Counted from the first letter of the stretch, positions 23,521 to 31,999 are shown. The stretch is 64,000 nucleotides of DNA from JAKAWQ01 sp963840545 (GCA_963840545.1 CAWIZE010000006.1:124001-188000); one strand, 5' to 3'. Made by a program: numbers and translations. The notes: generated by a model from the letters alone, not told the origin.

Positions 23521-24141
23521 ATGGCGATGCAGGCGATGGTGACGACGCTCGAGAATACGTCCGCCGGCGAGATCGATTTGCCGGAGGCGTTGTTCGCGGC
23601 CGCACCGCGCGCGGATGTCATGGCGCGCGTCGTGCACTGGCAGCTCGCCAGGAGGCGCTCCGGGACGCACAAGGCCAAGGGCCTGAGCGAGGTTTCCGGG
23701 ACCACCAAGAAGCCCTACCGGCAGAAGGGCACCGGCCGGGCGCGGCAGGGGAGCCTCAGGGCCCCGCAGTTCCGCACCGGTGGCGTCGTGCACGGCCCGG
23801 TGGTGCGTTCGCACGGGTATCAGCTTCCGAAGAAGGTCCGCCGCCTCGGGTTGATTTCCGCGCTCTCGCAGAAGCAGGCGGAAGGCAAGCTCGTCGTGCT
23901 CGAGGCCGCGACATCCGCGGGCCGGACCAAGGAATTGCGCCAGCGGTTCGACGTTCTCGGCTGGCAATCGGTGCTGGTGATCGACCACGATGTCGATCAG
24001 GGATTCCTCCGCGCGAGCCGCAATCTCGAGGGCATCGACGTGCTGCCGACGATCGGCGCCAACGTCTATGACATCCTGAACCACGAGCTCCTGGTCATCA
24101 CCCGCGCCGGCGTTGCCGGCCTGGCGGAGCGGCTGGCATGA
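23521..24141 (+). CDS. rplD: 50S ribosomal protein L4
   Basis: The 206-residue protein has the exit-tunnel loop pattern GTHKAKGLSEVSGTTKKPYRQKGTGRARQGSLRAPQFRTGG and the C-terminal LDVLPTIGANVYDILNHELLVITRAG. ATGs at 23521, 23527 and 23536 are possible starts; the first has a GGGG run directly before it. It overlaps rplW by four bases. Confidence 0.95.
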   Translation: MAMQAMVTTLENTSAGEIDLPEALFAAAPRADVMARVVHWQLARRRSGTHKAKGLSEVSGTTKKPYRQKGTGRARQGSLRAPQFRTGGVVHGPVVRSHGYQLPKKVRRLGLISALSQKQAEGKLVVLEAATSAGRTKELRQRFDVLGWQSVLVIDHDVDQGFLRASRNLEGIDVLPTIGANVYDILNHELLVITRAGVAGLAERLA

Positions 24142-24479
24142 CGGAGGCCCGTGCCCTGGCGGCTCGCCGTACGGCAAAGAAGCTCTCTCGCGAGGCGATG
24201 TTCGGGATCATCCTGCGGCCGGTGATCACGGAGAAGGCGACCGCGCTCGGCGAGCGCGGCCAGGTGGTCTTCGCTGTCGCGCCCGACGCGACCAAGCCGG
24301 AGATCAAGGCCGCCGTCGAGGGGCTCTTCGGCGTCAAGGTGCTCGCGGTGAACACGTTGAACGCCAAGGGCAAGACCAAGCGGTTCCGCGGCCATCCCGG
24401 CCGGCGCCCGGACGTCAAGAAGGCGTTCGTCCGCCTTGCCGAAGGCCAGAACATCGATTTCACCTCACGGCTCGCCTAA
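24138..24479 (+). CDS. rplW: 50S ribosomal protein L23
   Basis: The 113-residue protein has the L23 core ILRPVITEKATALGERGQVVFAVAPDATKPEIKAAVEGLFGVKVLAVNTLN. It lies at the tunnel exit and docks trigger factor and SRP. An N-terminal extension of about 20 residues (MTEARALAARRTAKKLSREA) precedes the core. ATGA overlap with rplD. Confidence 0.95.
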   Translation: MTEARALAARRTAKKLSREAMFGIILRPVITEKATALGERGQVVFAVAPDATKPEIKAAVEGLFGVKVLAVNTLNAKGKTKRFRGHPGRRPDVKKAFVRLAEGQNIDFTSRLA

Positions 24480-24493
24480 GCAGGATCAGGCCG

Positions 24494-25327
24494 ATGGCAC
24501 TCAAGAATTTCAACCCCGTCACCGCCAGCCTGCGCGGCACCGTTCTGGTCAGCCGCGTCGGCTTGTGGAAGGGCAAGCCGGTCAAGACCTTGACGGAAGG
24601 CAAGAGTGCCAGCGGCGGGCGAAACCAGCACGGCCATATCACGAGCCGGTTTCGCGGCGGCGGACATAAGCGCGTCTATCGCGTGGTCGATTTCAAGCGC
24701 CGCCGCTTCGATGTGCAGGCGACCGTGGAGCGGCTGGAATACGACCCGAACCGGTCGGCGTTCATCGCGCTCATCCGCTACGCGGATGGTGAGCTCGCCT
24801 ACATTCTCGCGCCGCAGCGGCTCGCGGTCGGGGACAGCGTGATCTCCGGAGCCCGCGTCGACATCAAGCCCGGCAATGCGATGCCGCTGGCGACGATTCC
24901 GGTGGGCACGATCGTCCACAACGTGGAGATGAAGCCGGGTGCGGGCGGCAAGATCGCGCGCGCGGCGGGGACGTACGTGCAGCTGGTCGGCAAGGACGCC
25001 GGCTATGCGCAGCTCAAGCTTGGGTCGGGCGAGCTTCGCGTGGTCCGGGCAGAGTGCATGGCGAGCGTCGGCGCCGTCTCCAATCCGGACAATGCCAATG
25101 TGCATATCGGCAAGGCGGGACGGAGCCGCTGGCTCGGCCGCCGGCCGCATAACCGCGGCGTGTCGATGAATCCGGTCGATCATCCGCTGGGCGGCGGCGA
25201 GGGGCGGAGCTCGGGCGGTCGGCATCCGGTGACGCCGTGGGGCAAGCCGACCAAGGGCTACAGGACACGCGGAAACAAGCGGACCGACCGGATGATCATC
25301 CGCCGCCGCAACCAGGGCAAGGGCTGA
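24494..25327 (+). CDS. rplB: 50S ribosomal protein L2
   Basis: The 277-residue protein starts MALKNFNPVTASLRGTVLVSR and carries the conserved region MNPVDHPLGGGEG with the histidine implicated in peptidyl transfer, followed by the basic tail TRGNKRTDRMIIRRRN. ATG 24494 was chosen by family alignment. It is four bases before rpsS. Confidence 0.97.
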   Translation: MALKNFNPVTASLRGTVLVSRVGLWKGKPVKTLTEGKSASGGRNQHGHITSRFRGGGHKRVYRVVDFKRRRFDVQATVERLEYDPNRSAFIALIRYADGELAYILAPQRLAVGDSVISGARVDIKPGNAMPLATIPVGTIVHNVEMKPGAGGKIARAAGTYVQLVGKDAGYAQLKLGSGELRVVRAECMASVGAVSNPDNANVHIGKAGRSRWLGRRPHNRGVSMNPVDHPLGGGEGRSSGGRHPVTPWGKPTKGYRTRGNKRTDRMIIRRRNQGKG

Positions 25328-25331
25328 GGCG

Positions 25332-25610
25332 ATGGCACGCTCCGTCTGGAAAGGCCCGTTCGTCAACGGCTATCTGCTGGCGAAGGCGGATGGCGTGCGC
25401 GGATCGGGCCGCAACGAGATCATCAAGATCTGGTCGCGTCGCTCGACAATTCTTCCGCAATTCGTCGGCCTGACGTTCGGCGTCTACAACGGCCACAAAT
25501 TCCTGCCGGTGCAGGTGAACGAGAACATGGTCGGCCACAAGTTCGGCGAGTTCTCTCCGACGCGGACCTTCACCGGCCATGCGGCGGACAAGAAGGCGAA
25601 GAGAAGCTGA
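25332..25610 (+). CDS. rpsS: 30S ribosomal protein S19
   Basis: The 92-residue protein reads MARSVWKGPFVNGYLL with RRSTILPQFVGLTFGVYNGHKFLPVQVNENMVGHKFGEFSPTRTF, the S19 signature. It contacts 16S rRNA in the 30S head. It is one base before rplV. Confidence 0.97.
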   Translation: MARSVWKGPFVNGYLLAKADGVRGSGRNEIIKIWSRRSTILPQFVGLTFGVYNGHKFLPVQVNENMVGHKFGEFSPTRTFTGHAADKKAKRS

Positions 25611-25611
25611 G

Positions 25612-26037
25612 ATGGGCAAGCCATCGCATCCCCGCCGCCTGGCCGATACCGATGCCGAGGCGATCGTGCGCAACCTTCGGGTGAGCCCGCGCAAGCTCAA
25701 TCTGGTGGCCGGGCTGATCCGCAATCTTCCGGCGCAGCAGGCGGTCGCGCGCCTGACCTTCAGCCATCGGCGCATCGCGGCCGCGGTGAGGAAGGCGCTG
25801 GAGAGCGCGATCGCCAATGCCGAGAACAACCACCAGCTCGATGTCGACCGGCTGGTCGTGACGCAGGCCGATGTCGGTCGCGCCACCGTCATGCGCCGCT
25901 TCCACGCCCGCGGTCGCGGTCGCGCGGCGCGCGTCGAGAAATGGTTCAGCCATATCCGGATCGTCGTCTCCGAACGGAGCGAGACGGTGGCCGGCCCGGC
26001 CGAGGACGACGCCGGCACGGCGAGGGAGGCGGGCTAA
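25612..26037 (+). CDS. rplV: 50S ribosomal protein L22
   Basis: The 141-residue protein has the core VRNLRVSPRKLNLVAGLIRNLPAQQAVARLTFSHR and the beta-hairpin region VTQADVGRATVMRRFHARGRGRAARVEKWFSHIRIVV that lines the exit tunnel. Its acidic C-terminal tail (SERSETVAGPAEDDAGTAREAG) makes it about 30 residues longer than E. coli L22. It overlaps rpsC by one base. Confidence 0.96.
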   Translation: MGKPSHPRRLADTDAEAIVRNLRVSPRKLNLVAGLIRNLPAQQAVARLTFSHRRIAAAVRKALESAIANAENNHQLDVDRLVVTQADVGRATVMRRFHARGRGRAARVEKWFSHIRIVVSERSETVAGPAEDDAGTAREAG

Positions 26038-26717
26038 TGGGGCACAAGGTCAATCCGATCGGGTTGCGCGTCGGCGTCAACCGCACCTGGGACAGCCGGT
26101 GGTACGCGAACGATGCCGACTATGCAGCGATGCTGCACGAGGATCTCAGGCTCCGCAGCCATCTGCGCAGCCGGCTTGCCGGCGCGGGAGTCTCGCGCGT
26201 GGTGATCGAGCGGCCGGCGAAGAAGCCTCGCGTGACCATCTATGTCGCGCGGCCCGGGGTGGTCATCGGCAAGAAGGGCCAGGATATCGACGCGCTGCGG
26301 AAGAATCTCGCGGCGATGGCGAAAACCGACGTCGCCCTCAACATCGTCGAGATCCGCAAGCCGGAGATCGACGCGACGCTGGTCGCGGAGAACGTTGCCC
26401 AGCAGCTCGAGCGGCGCGTCGCCTTCCGCCGGGCGATGAAGCGGGCGGTGCAGTCGGCGATGCGGCTCGGCGCGCAGGGGATCCGGATCAACTGCGCGGG
26501 AAGGCTCGGCGGGGCGGAGATCGCGCGCGTCGAGTGGTATCGCGAAGGGCGCGTGCCCCTGCACACGCTGCGCGCGGACATCGACTACGGCACGGCGACG
26601 GCCAAGACGACGTACGGGACGTGTGGCGTGAAGGTGTGGATCTTCAAGGGCGAGATCCTCGCCCATGATCCGATGGCCCAGGATCGCCGCGCGGCCGAGC
26701 AGGCGCCGCAGCGCTGA
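26037..26717 (+). CDS. rpsC: 30S ribosomal protein S3
   Basis: The 226-residue protein starts MGHKVNPIGLRVGVNRTWDSRWYA. It has a KH domain with VVIGKKGQDIDALR and the C-terminal domain (INCAGRLGGAEIARVEWYREGRVPLHTLRADIDYGTA). It lines the mRNA entry channel. It ends with a short basic/acidic tail. Confidence 0.97.
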   Translation: MGHKVNPIGLRVGVNRTWDSRWYANDADYAAMLHEDLRLRSHLRSRLAGAGVSRVVIERPAKKPRVTIYVARPGVVIGKKGQDIDALRKNLAAMAKTDVALNIVEIRKPEIDATLVAENVAQQLERRVAFRRAMKRAVQSAMRLGAQGIRINCAGRLGGAEIARVEWYREGRVPLHTLRADIDYGTATAKTTYGTCGVKVWIFKGEILAHDPMAQDRRAAEQAPQR

Positions 26718-26732
26718 ACGAGGCGAACACGG

Positions 26733-27149
26733 ATGCTTTCCCCCAAGCGCACCAAGTTCCGCAAGGCCCACAAGGGCCGGATCCACGGGCTCGCCAAGGG
26801 CGCGACGGCGCTCGACTTCGGCGCCTTCGGCCTCAAGGCGCTCGAGCCCGAGCGGGTGACCGCGCGCCAGATCGAGGCGGCGCGGCGTGCCATCACACGG
26901 GCCATGCGGCGCACCGGCCGGGTGTGGATCCGCATCTTTCCGGACGTCCCGGTCTCGGCGAAGCCGGCCGAGGTCCGCATGGGGTCGGGGAAGGGCAGCC
27001 CCGAGTTCTGGGTCTGCCGCGTCAAGCCGGGCCGCATCATGTTCGAGATCGACGGGGTGCCGGCCGCGATCGCGCGCGAGGCGCTGGAGCTCGGGGCGGC
27101 GAAGCTGCCGATCAGAACCCGGTTCGTCAGCCGGATCGGCGAAGGTTGA
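26733..27149 (+). CDS. rplP: 50S ribosomal protein L16
   Basis: The 138-residue protein starts MLSPKRTKFRKAHKGRIHGLAKGAT and contains MRRTGRVWIRIFPDVPVSAKPAEVRMGSGKGSPEFWVCRVKPG, standard L16 near the A-site tRNA elbow. It follows rpsC by 15 bases. Confidence 0.97.
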   Translation: MLSPKRTKFRKAHKGRIHGLAKGATALDFGAFGLKALEPERVTARQIEAARRAITRAMRRTGRVWIRIFPDVPVSAKPAEVRMGSGKGSPEFWVCRVKPGRIMFEIDGVPAAIAREALELGAAKLPIRTRFVSRIGEG

Positions 27150-27153
27150 GGCG

Positions 27154-27360
27154 ATGAGCAAGGCACCCGAGCTGCGCACCAAGACCGCGGACGAGCTGAC
27201 GGGCATGCTGCTCGATCTGCGCAAGGAGCAGTTCAATCTCCGCTTTCAGCGTGCGACCGGGCAGCAGGAGGGGTTCTCGCAGGTCCGCGTCGTGCGCCGC
27301 GAGATCGCGCGGGTGAAGACGGTCATGACGGAGCGCCGCCGCTCCGCCGGCAAGGGTTGA
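27154..27360 (+). CDS. rpmC: 50S ribosomal protein L29
   Basis: The 68-residue protein is helical: MSKAPELRTKTADELTGMLLDLRKEQFNLRFQRATGQQEGFSQVRVVRREIARVKTVM, with the L29 motif around EQFNLRFQ. It sits by the tunnel exit. It lies four bases after rplP. Confidence 0.95.
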   Translation: MSKAPELRTKTADELTGMLLDLRKEQFNLRFQRATGQQEGFSQVRVVRREIARVKTVMTERRRSAGKG

Positions 27361-27370
27361 GGAGAGATCG

Positions 27371-27634
27371 ATGCCAAGGCGCGTGTTGAGCGGGCGCGTG
27401 CTCAGCGATCGGATGGACAAGACCGTGACGGTTCTCGTCGAGCGGCGCGTGATGCATCCGCTTTACAAGAAGTTCATCCGCCGCTCGAAGAAGTATGCGG
27501 CGCACGACGAAGCGAATCTGTGCAAGGTGGGTGATATCGTGCGCATCGAGGAATGCCGGCCGATCAGCAAACGCAAGACGTGGCTGGTCGTCGAACGGAA
27601 CGGCGAGCGGGCCTCGCCCGCCGCCGCGGGCTGA
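27371..27634 (+). CDS. rpsQ: 30S ribosomal protein S17
   Basis: The 87-residue OB-fold protein reads MPRRVLSGRVLSDRMDKTVTVLVERRVMHPLYKKFIRRSKKYAAHDE and CKVGDIVRIEECRPISKRKTWLVVE, with a short alanine-rich tail. It binds the 5' domain of 16S rRNA. It follows rpmC by ten bases. Confidence 0.96.
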   Translation: MPRRVLSGRVLSDRMDKTVTVLVERRVMHPLYKKFIRRSKKYAAHDEANLCKVGDIVRIEECRPISKRKTWLVVERNGERASPAAAG

Positions 27635-27644
27635 GGAGGGTTCG

Positions 27645-28013
27645 ATGATCCTGCCCGAAACCAACCTCGACGTCGCCGACAATTCCGGCGCGCGGCGGGT
27701 GCAATGCATCAAGGTGCTCGGCGGCTCCAGGCGCAAGACGGCGTCGGTCGGCGATATCATCGTCGTTTCGATCAAGGAGGCCATTCCGCGCGGCAAGGTG
27801 AAGAAGGGCGACGTGCACCAGGCCGTGATCGTGCGTACGGCGTTTCCGGTCCGCCGCCCCGACGGCAGCGTCATCCGCTTCGATCGCAATGCGGCGGTGC
27901 TGATCACCAAGCAGCAGGAGCCGATCGGGACGCGCATCTTCGGCCCGGTGGTCCGCGAGCTGCGCGCCAAACGGTTCATGAAGATCATCAGCCTGGCCCC
28001 GGAGGTGCTCTAG
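27645..28013 (+). CDS. rplN: 50S ribosomal protein L14
   Basis: The 122-residue protein starts MILPETNLDVADNSGARRVQCIKVLGGSRRKTASVGDIIVVSIKEAIP, standard L14 with the family pattern DNSGAR and DGSVIRFDRNAAVLI. Most homologues begin MIQ; this one begins MILP. It lies ten bases after rpsQ. Confidence 0.97.
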   Translation: MILPETNLDVADNSGARRVQCIKVLGGSRRKTASVGDIIVVSIKEAIPRGKVKKGDVHQAVIVRTAFPVRRPDGSVIRFDRNAAVLITKQQEPIGTRIFGPVVRELRAKRFMKIISLAPEVL

Positions 28014-28017
28014 CGTC

Positions 28018-28338
28018 ATGGCGGCACGTATCCGCAAGGGCGATCAGGTGCAGGTGATCAGCGGCGATGAGAAGGGCAAGCGCGGCGAGGTCATGCGCGT
28101 GCTGCCCAAGGAAGGCCGCGCCGTGGTGCAGGGTCTGCGTCTTGTGTCGCGGCACCAGAAGCCGCGTGGGGTCGGCCAACCGGGCGGGATCGTCGAGCAG
28201 GAGGCGCCGTTGCACCTCTCGAAGCTCGCGCTGATCGACCCCAAGACCGACCGGCCGACGCGGGTCGGATTTCGGCTCGCCGAGGACGGCAACAAGGTGC
28301 GGTTCGCCAAGAAAAGCGGCGAGCGGATCGACAGGTGA
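28018..28338 (+). CDS. rplX: 50S ribosomal protein L24
   Basis: The 106-residue protein has the KOW motif (RKGDQVQVISGDEKGKRGEVMRVLPKEGRAVVQGLRLVSRHQKP) and the C-terminal PKTDRPTRVGFRLAEDGNKVRFAKKSGERID. It is an early assembly initiator of the 50S subunit. It lies four bases after rplN. Confidence 0.96.
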   Translation: MAARIRKGDQVQVISGDEKGKRGEVMRVLPKEGRAVVQGLRLVSRHQKPRGVGQPGGIVEQEAPLHLSKLALIDPKTDRPTRVGFRLAEDGNKVRFAKKSGERIDR

Positions 28339-28351
28339 GAAGGCCTCTGTG

Positions 28352-28909
28352 ATGAGCGAAGTTCGCGAGGTCCCGCGCTTGCAGCAGCGCTACCGGCATG
28401 TCCTGCGCCCGGCGCTGCAGAAGGAATTCGGCTACCGCAACCTGATGCAGGTGCCGCGGCTGGAGAAGATCGTCATCAACATGGGCGTGGGCGAGGCGGC
28501 AGCGGACGCGAAGAAGCTCGACTCCGCGATCGCCGAGCTCGCCCTGATCGCCGGGCAGAGGCCGGTCAAGACGCTGGCGAAGAAGGCGATCGCCGCCTTC
28601 AAGATCCGCCAGGGCCTGGCCATCGGCTGCAAGGTGACGCTGCGCAAGGCGCGGATGTGGGAGTTCCTCGATCGGCTGGTGAACATCGCCTTGCCGCGGG
28701 TACGCGATTTCCGCGGCATCGGGGCGAAGGGGTTCGATGGCGGCGGCAACTTCGCCATGGGTCTCAAGGAGCAGATCGTGTTTCCCGAGATCAACTATGA
28801 CAAGGTCGATGCGATCCGCGGCATGGACATTGTCTTCGTGACGACGGCGACGACGGATGCGGAGGCGAAGGCGCTGTTGCGTGGCTTCGACCTACCATTC
28901 GCGAGTTGA
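28352..28909 (+). CDS. rplE: 50S ribosomal protein L5
   Basis: The 185-residue protein contains LMQVPRLEKIVINMGVGEA, TGLRPVKTLAKKAIAAFKIR-like GQRPVKTLAKKAIAAFKIRQG, and FRGIGAKGFDGGGNFAMGLKEQIVFPEI, typical of L5, which carries 5S rRNA. ATG 28352 is preferred over the overlapping GTG one codon upstream. Confidence 0.96.
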   Translation: MSEVREVPRLQQRYRHVLRPALQKEFGYRNLMQVPRLEKIVINMGVGEAAADAKKLDSAIAELALIAGQRPVKTLAKKAIAAFKIRQGLAIGCKVTLRKARMWEFLDRLVNIALPRVRDFRGIGAKGFDGGGNFAMGLKEQIVFPEINYDKVDAIRGMDIVFVTTATTDAEAKALLRGFDLPFAS

Positions 28910-28968
28910 GATGAGGATTTTGGAAAACCGCCAGGACTGCCTGGCAGGTTCCGGAGGGTAATAGAGGC

Positions 28969-29274
28969 ATGGCCAAGACATCGGCGGTCAATCGGAACCT
29001 CAAGCGCGAGCGGATGGCGGCACGCGACGCATCCAAGCGGGCAGCGCTGAAGGAGATGGTGATGGACCGCGCCGCGCCGGTGGAAAGCCGGTTCGAAGCG
29101 TCGGTGAAGCTGGCGGCGCTGCCGCGCAACGCGGCGAAGGTGCGCATCCGGCTGCGCTGCCAGCTTACCGGGCGCTCGCGCGGCAATTATCGGAAGTTCC
29201 GGCTTTGCCGCATCGCGCTTCGCGAACTGGCCGGGGCCGGGCAAATCCCCGGGCTCGTCAAGGCGAGCTGGTAA
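28969..29274 (+). CDS. rpsN: 30S ribosomal protein S14 (zinc-free type)
   Basis: The 101-residue long-form S14 starts MAKTSAVNRNLKRERMAARDASKRAALKEMV and ends GRSRGNYRKFRLCRIALRELAGAGQIPGLVKASW. The CxxC pairs of the short zinc-binding form are absent, as usual in alphaproteobacteria. It lies 59 bases after rplE, a wider gap than its neighbours. Confidence 0.96.
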   Translation: MAKTSAVNRNLKRERMAARDASKRAALKEMVMDRAAPVESRFEASVKLAALPRNAAKVRIRLRCQLTGRSRGNYRKFRLCRIALRELAGAGQIPGLVKASW

Positions 29275-29286
29275 CGGAGAGCTTCA

Positions 29287-29685
29287 ATGGCCGTTTCCGA
29301 TCCTCTCGGCGATATGTTGAGCCGCATCCGCAATGCCCAGCGGGCGGGCCATACCATTTGCGTGGCGCCTGCGTCCAAGCTGCGGGCCAACGTGCTCGAT
29401 GTGCTGAGGCGCGAGGGCTTCATCCGCGGCTTCTCGGCGGAGGAGCTCAGGCCGGGGATCGCCCAGCTCCGCATCGAGCTCAAGTACAGCGAGGGCGAGC
29501 CGGTGATCAAGGAGATCACCCGGGTCTCCAAGCCCGGCCGGCGCGTCTACTCCAAGATCGCCGAACTGCCGCGCGTGTACGCCGGACTCGGCGTCTCCAT
29601 ACTGTCCACCCCGCGCGGGGTGATGAGCGATGCGGAAGCCCGGGCCGCCAATGTCGGCGGCGAGGTTCTGTGCCGGGTGTTCTGA
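29287..29685 (+). CDS. rpsH: 30S ribosomal protein S8
   Basis: The 132-residue protein starts MAVSDPLGDMLSRIRNAQRAGH and ends with GLGVSILSTPRGVMSDAEARAANVGGEVLCRVF, the conserved rRNA-binding C-terminal motif. In other bacteria S8 also represses the spc operon. It lies 12 bases after rpsN. Confidence 0.97.
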   Translation: MAVSDPLGDMLSRIRNAQRAGHTICVAPASKLRANVLDVLRREGFIRGFSAEELRPGIAQLRIELKYSEGEPVIKEITRVSKPGRRVYSKIAELPRVYAGLGVSILSTPRGVMSDAEARAANVGGEVLCRVF

Positions 29686-29696
29686 AGGAGCGGGCG

Positions 29697-30230
29697 ATGT
29701 CGCGGGTCGGCAAATATCCAGTGGAGATCCCTCCCGGCGTCGAAGTGGCGCTCGCCGGCCGGATGTTCACGGCGAAGGGAAGGCTCGGGTCGCTTTCGCT
29801 CGAGCTCTCGGAGAACGTGGTCGCCTCGGTCGAGGCGGGGCGCGTCGTCGTAGCGCCCAACGGTGCCGCGCGTCCGGCGCGGATGATGTGGGGCACCACG
29901 CGGGCGTTGATCGCCAACCTGGTGCGCGGGGTGTCCGCGGGCTATGCCCGGACGATGGAGATCAGCGGCACCGGTTACCGCGCGCAGATGCAGGGCAAGA
30001 ACCTCGTGCTCAACCTCGGATACTCGCACGACGTCGTCTATCCGGTTCCGGAAGGAATTCGCATCACCTGCGAGAAGCCGACCTCGGTCCGCATCGAGGG
30101 CGTGGACAAGCGCCTCGTCGGCCAGGTGGCGGCGGAGATCCGGGCGTTCCGCCCGCCCGAGCCCTATAAGGGCAAGGGCGTGAAATACGAGGCCGAGCAG
30201 ATCCGGCGCAAGGAAGGCAAGAAGAAGTAG
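29697..30230 (+). CDS. rplF: 50S ribosomal protein L6
   Basis: The 177-residue protein starts MSRVGKYPVEIPPGVEVALAGR and shows the duplicated L6 fold with the C-terminal signature EIRAFRPPEPYKGKGVKYEAEQIRRKEGKKK. It binds near the sarcin-ricin loop. It ends one base before rplR. Confidence 0.97.
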   Translation: MSRVGKYPVEIPPGVEVALAGRMFTAKGRLGSLSLELSENVVASVEAGRVVVAPNGAARPARMMWGTTRALIANLVRGVSAGYARTMEISGTGYRAQMQGKNLVLNLGYSHDVVYPVPEGIRITCEKPTSVRIEGVDKRLVGQVAAEIRAFRPPEPYKGKGVKYEAEQIRRKEGKKK

Positions 30231-30231
30231 C

Positions 30232-30594
30232 ATGAGCGCGAAAGTGGATATGCGCGCGCGCCGGCGGGCGCGGCTCAGGCATCAATTGCGGCTCAAGGGT
30301 CACGGCCGTCCGCGACTGTCGGTATTCCGTTCGGGCCGGCATATCTATGCCCAGGTGATCGACGATGCGGCCGGCCGCACGGTGGCGGCGGCTTCCAGCC
30401 TCGAGCGAGGCCTGCGCGGCGCGCTCGCGACCGGCGCCGACAAGCAGGCGGCGGCGGCGGTGGGCAAGCTGCTCGCCGAGCGGGCGCTTGCCGCCGGGGT
30501 GCAGGAAGTGGTGTTCGACCGCGGCGCCTATCTTTACCACGGCAGGGTGCAGGCACTCGCCGACGCCGCCCGCGAGGGCGGGCTCGCGTTCTAG
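30232..30594 (+). CDS. rplR: 50S ribosomal protein L18
   Basis: The 120-residue protein contains RRARLRHQLRLKGHGRPRLSVFRSGRHIYAQVIDDAAGRTVAAAS and the C-terminal VFDRGAYLYHGRVQALADAAREGGLAF. It binds 5S rRNA. Its TAG stop codon is the first part of a palindromic repeat, and the next gene (rpsE) is unusually far away. Confidence 0.96.
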   Translation: MSAKVDMRARRRARLRHQLRLKGHGRPRLSVFRSGRHIYAQVIDDAAGRTVAAASSLERGLRGALATGADKQAAAAVGKLLAERALAAGVQEVVFDRGAYLYHGRVQALADAAREGGLAF

Positions 30595-30622
30595 AGCGTG
30601 ATGATTTCCAATCCTCACGCTC
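30592..30622. repeat. Palindromic repeat at the rplR stop codon
   Basis: TAG (30592-30594) shares its G with GAGCGTGATGATT (30594-30606), which pairs with AATCCTCACGCTC (30610-30622) with one mismatch. It is related to the elements at 517, 6223 and 62444. It interrupts the spc operon; the rplR-rpsE gap is 116 bases. Confidence 0.75.
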
Positions 30623-30710
30623 TAGCCTTTGTTTCGCCGATCAATTTCATGGCATTGGCGGATCGCTCCGCGATTCCACCAGAAGCCATATTGATCTAAG
30701 GAAAGAGCGG

Positions 30711-31301
30711 ATGGCACGAGAAGCGAGAGAAGGAAGGGGCCGCGACCGCGAGGCCGGCGATGAGCTGATCGACAAGCTGGTCAGCATCAATCGTGTGGCC
30801 AAGGTGGTGAAGGGCGGTCGGCGCTTCGCCTTCGCCGCCCTGGTCGTGGTCGGTGACCAGAAGGGGCGTGTCGGCTACGGCGCCGGCAAGGCGCGGGAGG
30901 TGCCCGAGGCGATCCGCAAGGCGACCGATCGGGCAAAGCGGGGCATGATCCGCGTGCCGATGCGCGAGGGCCGCACGCTGCATTACGATGTCGAAGGCCG
31001 GTTCGGCGCCGGCCGGGTCGTGCTGCGGGCAGCCCCCGCCGGCACCGGCATCATCGCCGGAGGGGCGATGCGCGCGGTGTTCGAATCGCTCGGCATCGGC
31101 GACGTGGTGGCCAAGTGCCTCGGCAGCCGCAACCCGCACAACATGGTCAAAGCGACCTTCGCGGCGCTCCGCCTCTGTGCGGCGCCGCGCGCGGTCGCGC
31201 AACGCCGGGGCCGGAAGGTCTCCGACCTTCTCGGTCGGCGCGAGGCCCCAGCCCCAGGGGCGGTCCAGGGCGCGGCCCCGGCGGAGGTGGCCGATGCCTG
31301 A
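30711..31301 (+). CDS. rpsE: 30S ribosomal protein S5
   Basis: The 196-residue protein has the S5 core ELIDKLVSINRVAKVVKGGRRFAFAALVVVGDQKGRVGYGAGKAREVPEAIRKA and LRAAPAGTGIIAGGAMRAVFESLGIGDVVAKCLGSRNPHNMVKATF. It adds an N-terminal charged stretch and a C-terminal Ala/Pro tail, so it is about 30 residues longer than E. coli S5. It overlaps rpmD. Confidence 0.97.
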   Translation: MAREAREGRGRDREAGDELIDKLVSINRVAKVVKGGRRFAFAALVVVGDQKGRVGYGAGKAREVPEAIRKATDRAKRGMIRVPMREGRTLHYDVEGRFGAGRVVLRAAPAGTGIIAGGAMRAVFESLGIGDVVAKCLGSRNPHNMVKATFAALRLCAAPRAVAQRRGRKVSDLLGRREAPAPGAVQGAAPAEVADA

Positions 31302-31485
31302 ACCGACACGCCTGCGCGTGACCCAGATCGCCTCGGCGGCCGGGCGCAAGCCCGGGCAGCGTGAGACCCTGGTCGGACTTGGGCTCGACAAGATCGGCCG
31401 TAGCCGGGTGGTCGAGGCAACGTCCGCGGTGCGCGGCATGGTCCGCAAGGTGGCCCACCTGCTCAAGGTGGAAGAGCTCACGTGA
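31294..31485 (+). CDS. rpmD: 50S ribosomal protein L30
   Basis: The 63-residue protein reads LRVTQIASAAGRKPGQRETLVGLGLDKIGRSRVVEATSAVRGMVRKVAHLLKVEEL, a normal L30. Its ATG lies inside the end of rpsE, an eight-base overlap. Confidence 0.95.
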   Translation: MPEPTRLRVTQIASAAGRKPGQRETLVGLGLDKIGRSRVVEATSAVRGMVRKVAHLLKVEELT

Positions 31486-31501
31486 GCGGAGGACTGCACG
31501 G

Positions 31502-31999
31502 ATGAAACTGGACGCGCTCGCCGACAACCCGGGCGCCCGGCACAAGGCCAAGCGGCTGGGCCGCGGCATCGGGTCGGGCAAGGGCAAGACCAGCGGACGC
31601 GGGGTGAAGGGCCAGAAGGCCCGCACCGGCGTCTCCTTGAACGGCTTCGAAGGCGGCCAGCTGCCGATCTATCGGCGGGTGCCCAAGCGCGGCTTCACCA
31701 ATCCGTTCCGGAAGGTCTATGCGCCCGTCAATCTCGGCGCGCTGGCCGCGGCGATCGCGGCCGGGAAGCTCGACCCGGACGCACCGATCAGCGAGGAGAG
31801 CCTGGCCGCGGCGGGCCTCGTGCGCAAGGATGCGAAAGGCGCGGGCGTCCGCCTGCTCGCCAAGGGCACCATCGGCCGTGCCGTGGCGATCACCGTTGCG
31901 GGTGCGTCCGTGGCGGCGATCGCGGCCGTGCAGGCCGCCGGCGGCAGCGTCACCCTGACACGGGTCGCCGAGCAGCCCGCCGGTGAAATCGCCGGCTGA
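31502..31999 (+). CDS. rplO: 50S ribosomal protein L15
   Basis: The 165-residue protein has the L15 glycine-rich N-terminus (RLGRGIGSGKGKTSGRGVKGQKARTGVSLNGFEGGQLPIYRRVPKRGF) and a C-terminal domain ending in VTLTRVAEQPAGEIAG. It is a central 50S assembly protein. secY follows after 192 bases that contain hairpins. Confidence 0.96.
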   Translation: MKLDALADNPGARHKAKRLGRGIGSGKGKTSGRGVKGQKARTGVSLNGFEGGQLPIYRRVPKRGFTNPFRKVYAPVNLGALAAAIAAGKLDPDAPISEESLAAAGLVRKDAKGAGVRLLAKGTIGRAVAITVAGASVAAIAAVQAAGGSVTLTRVAEQPAGEIAG

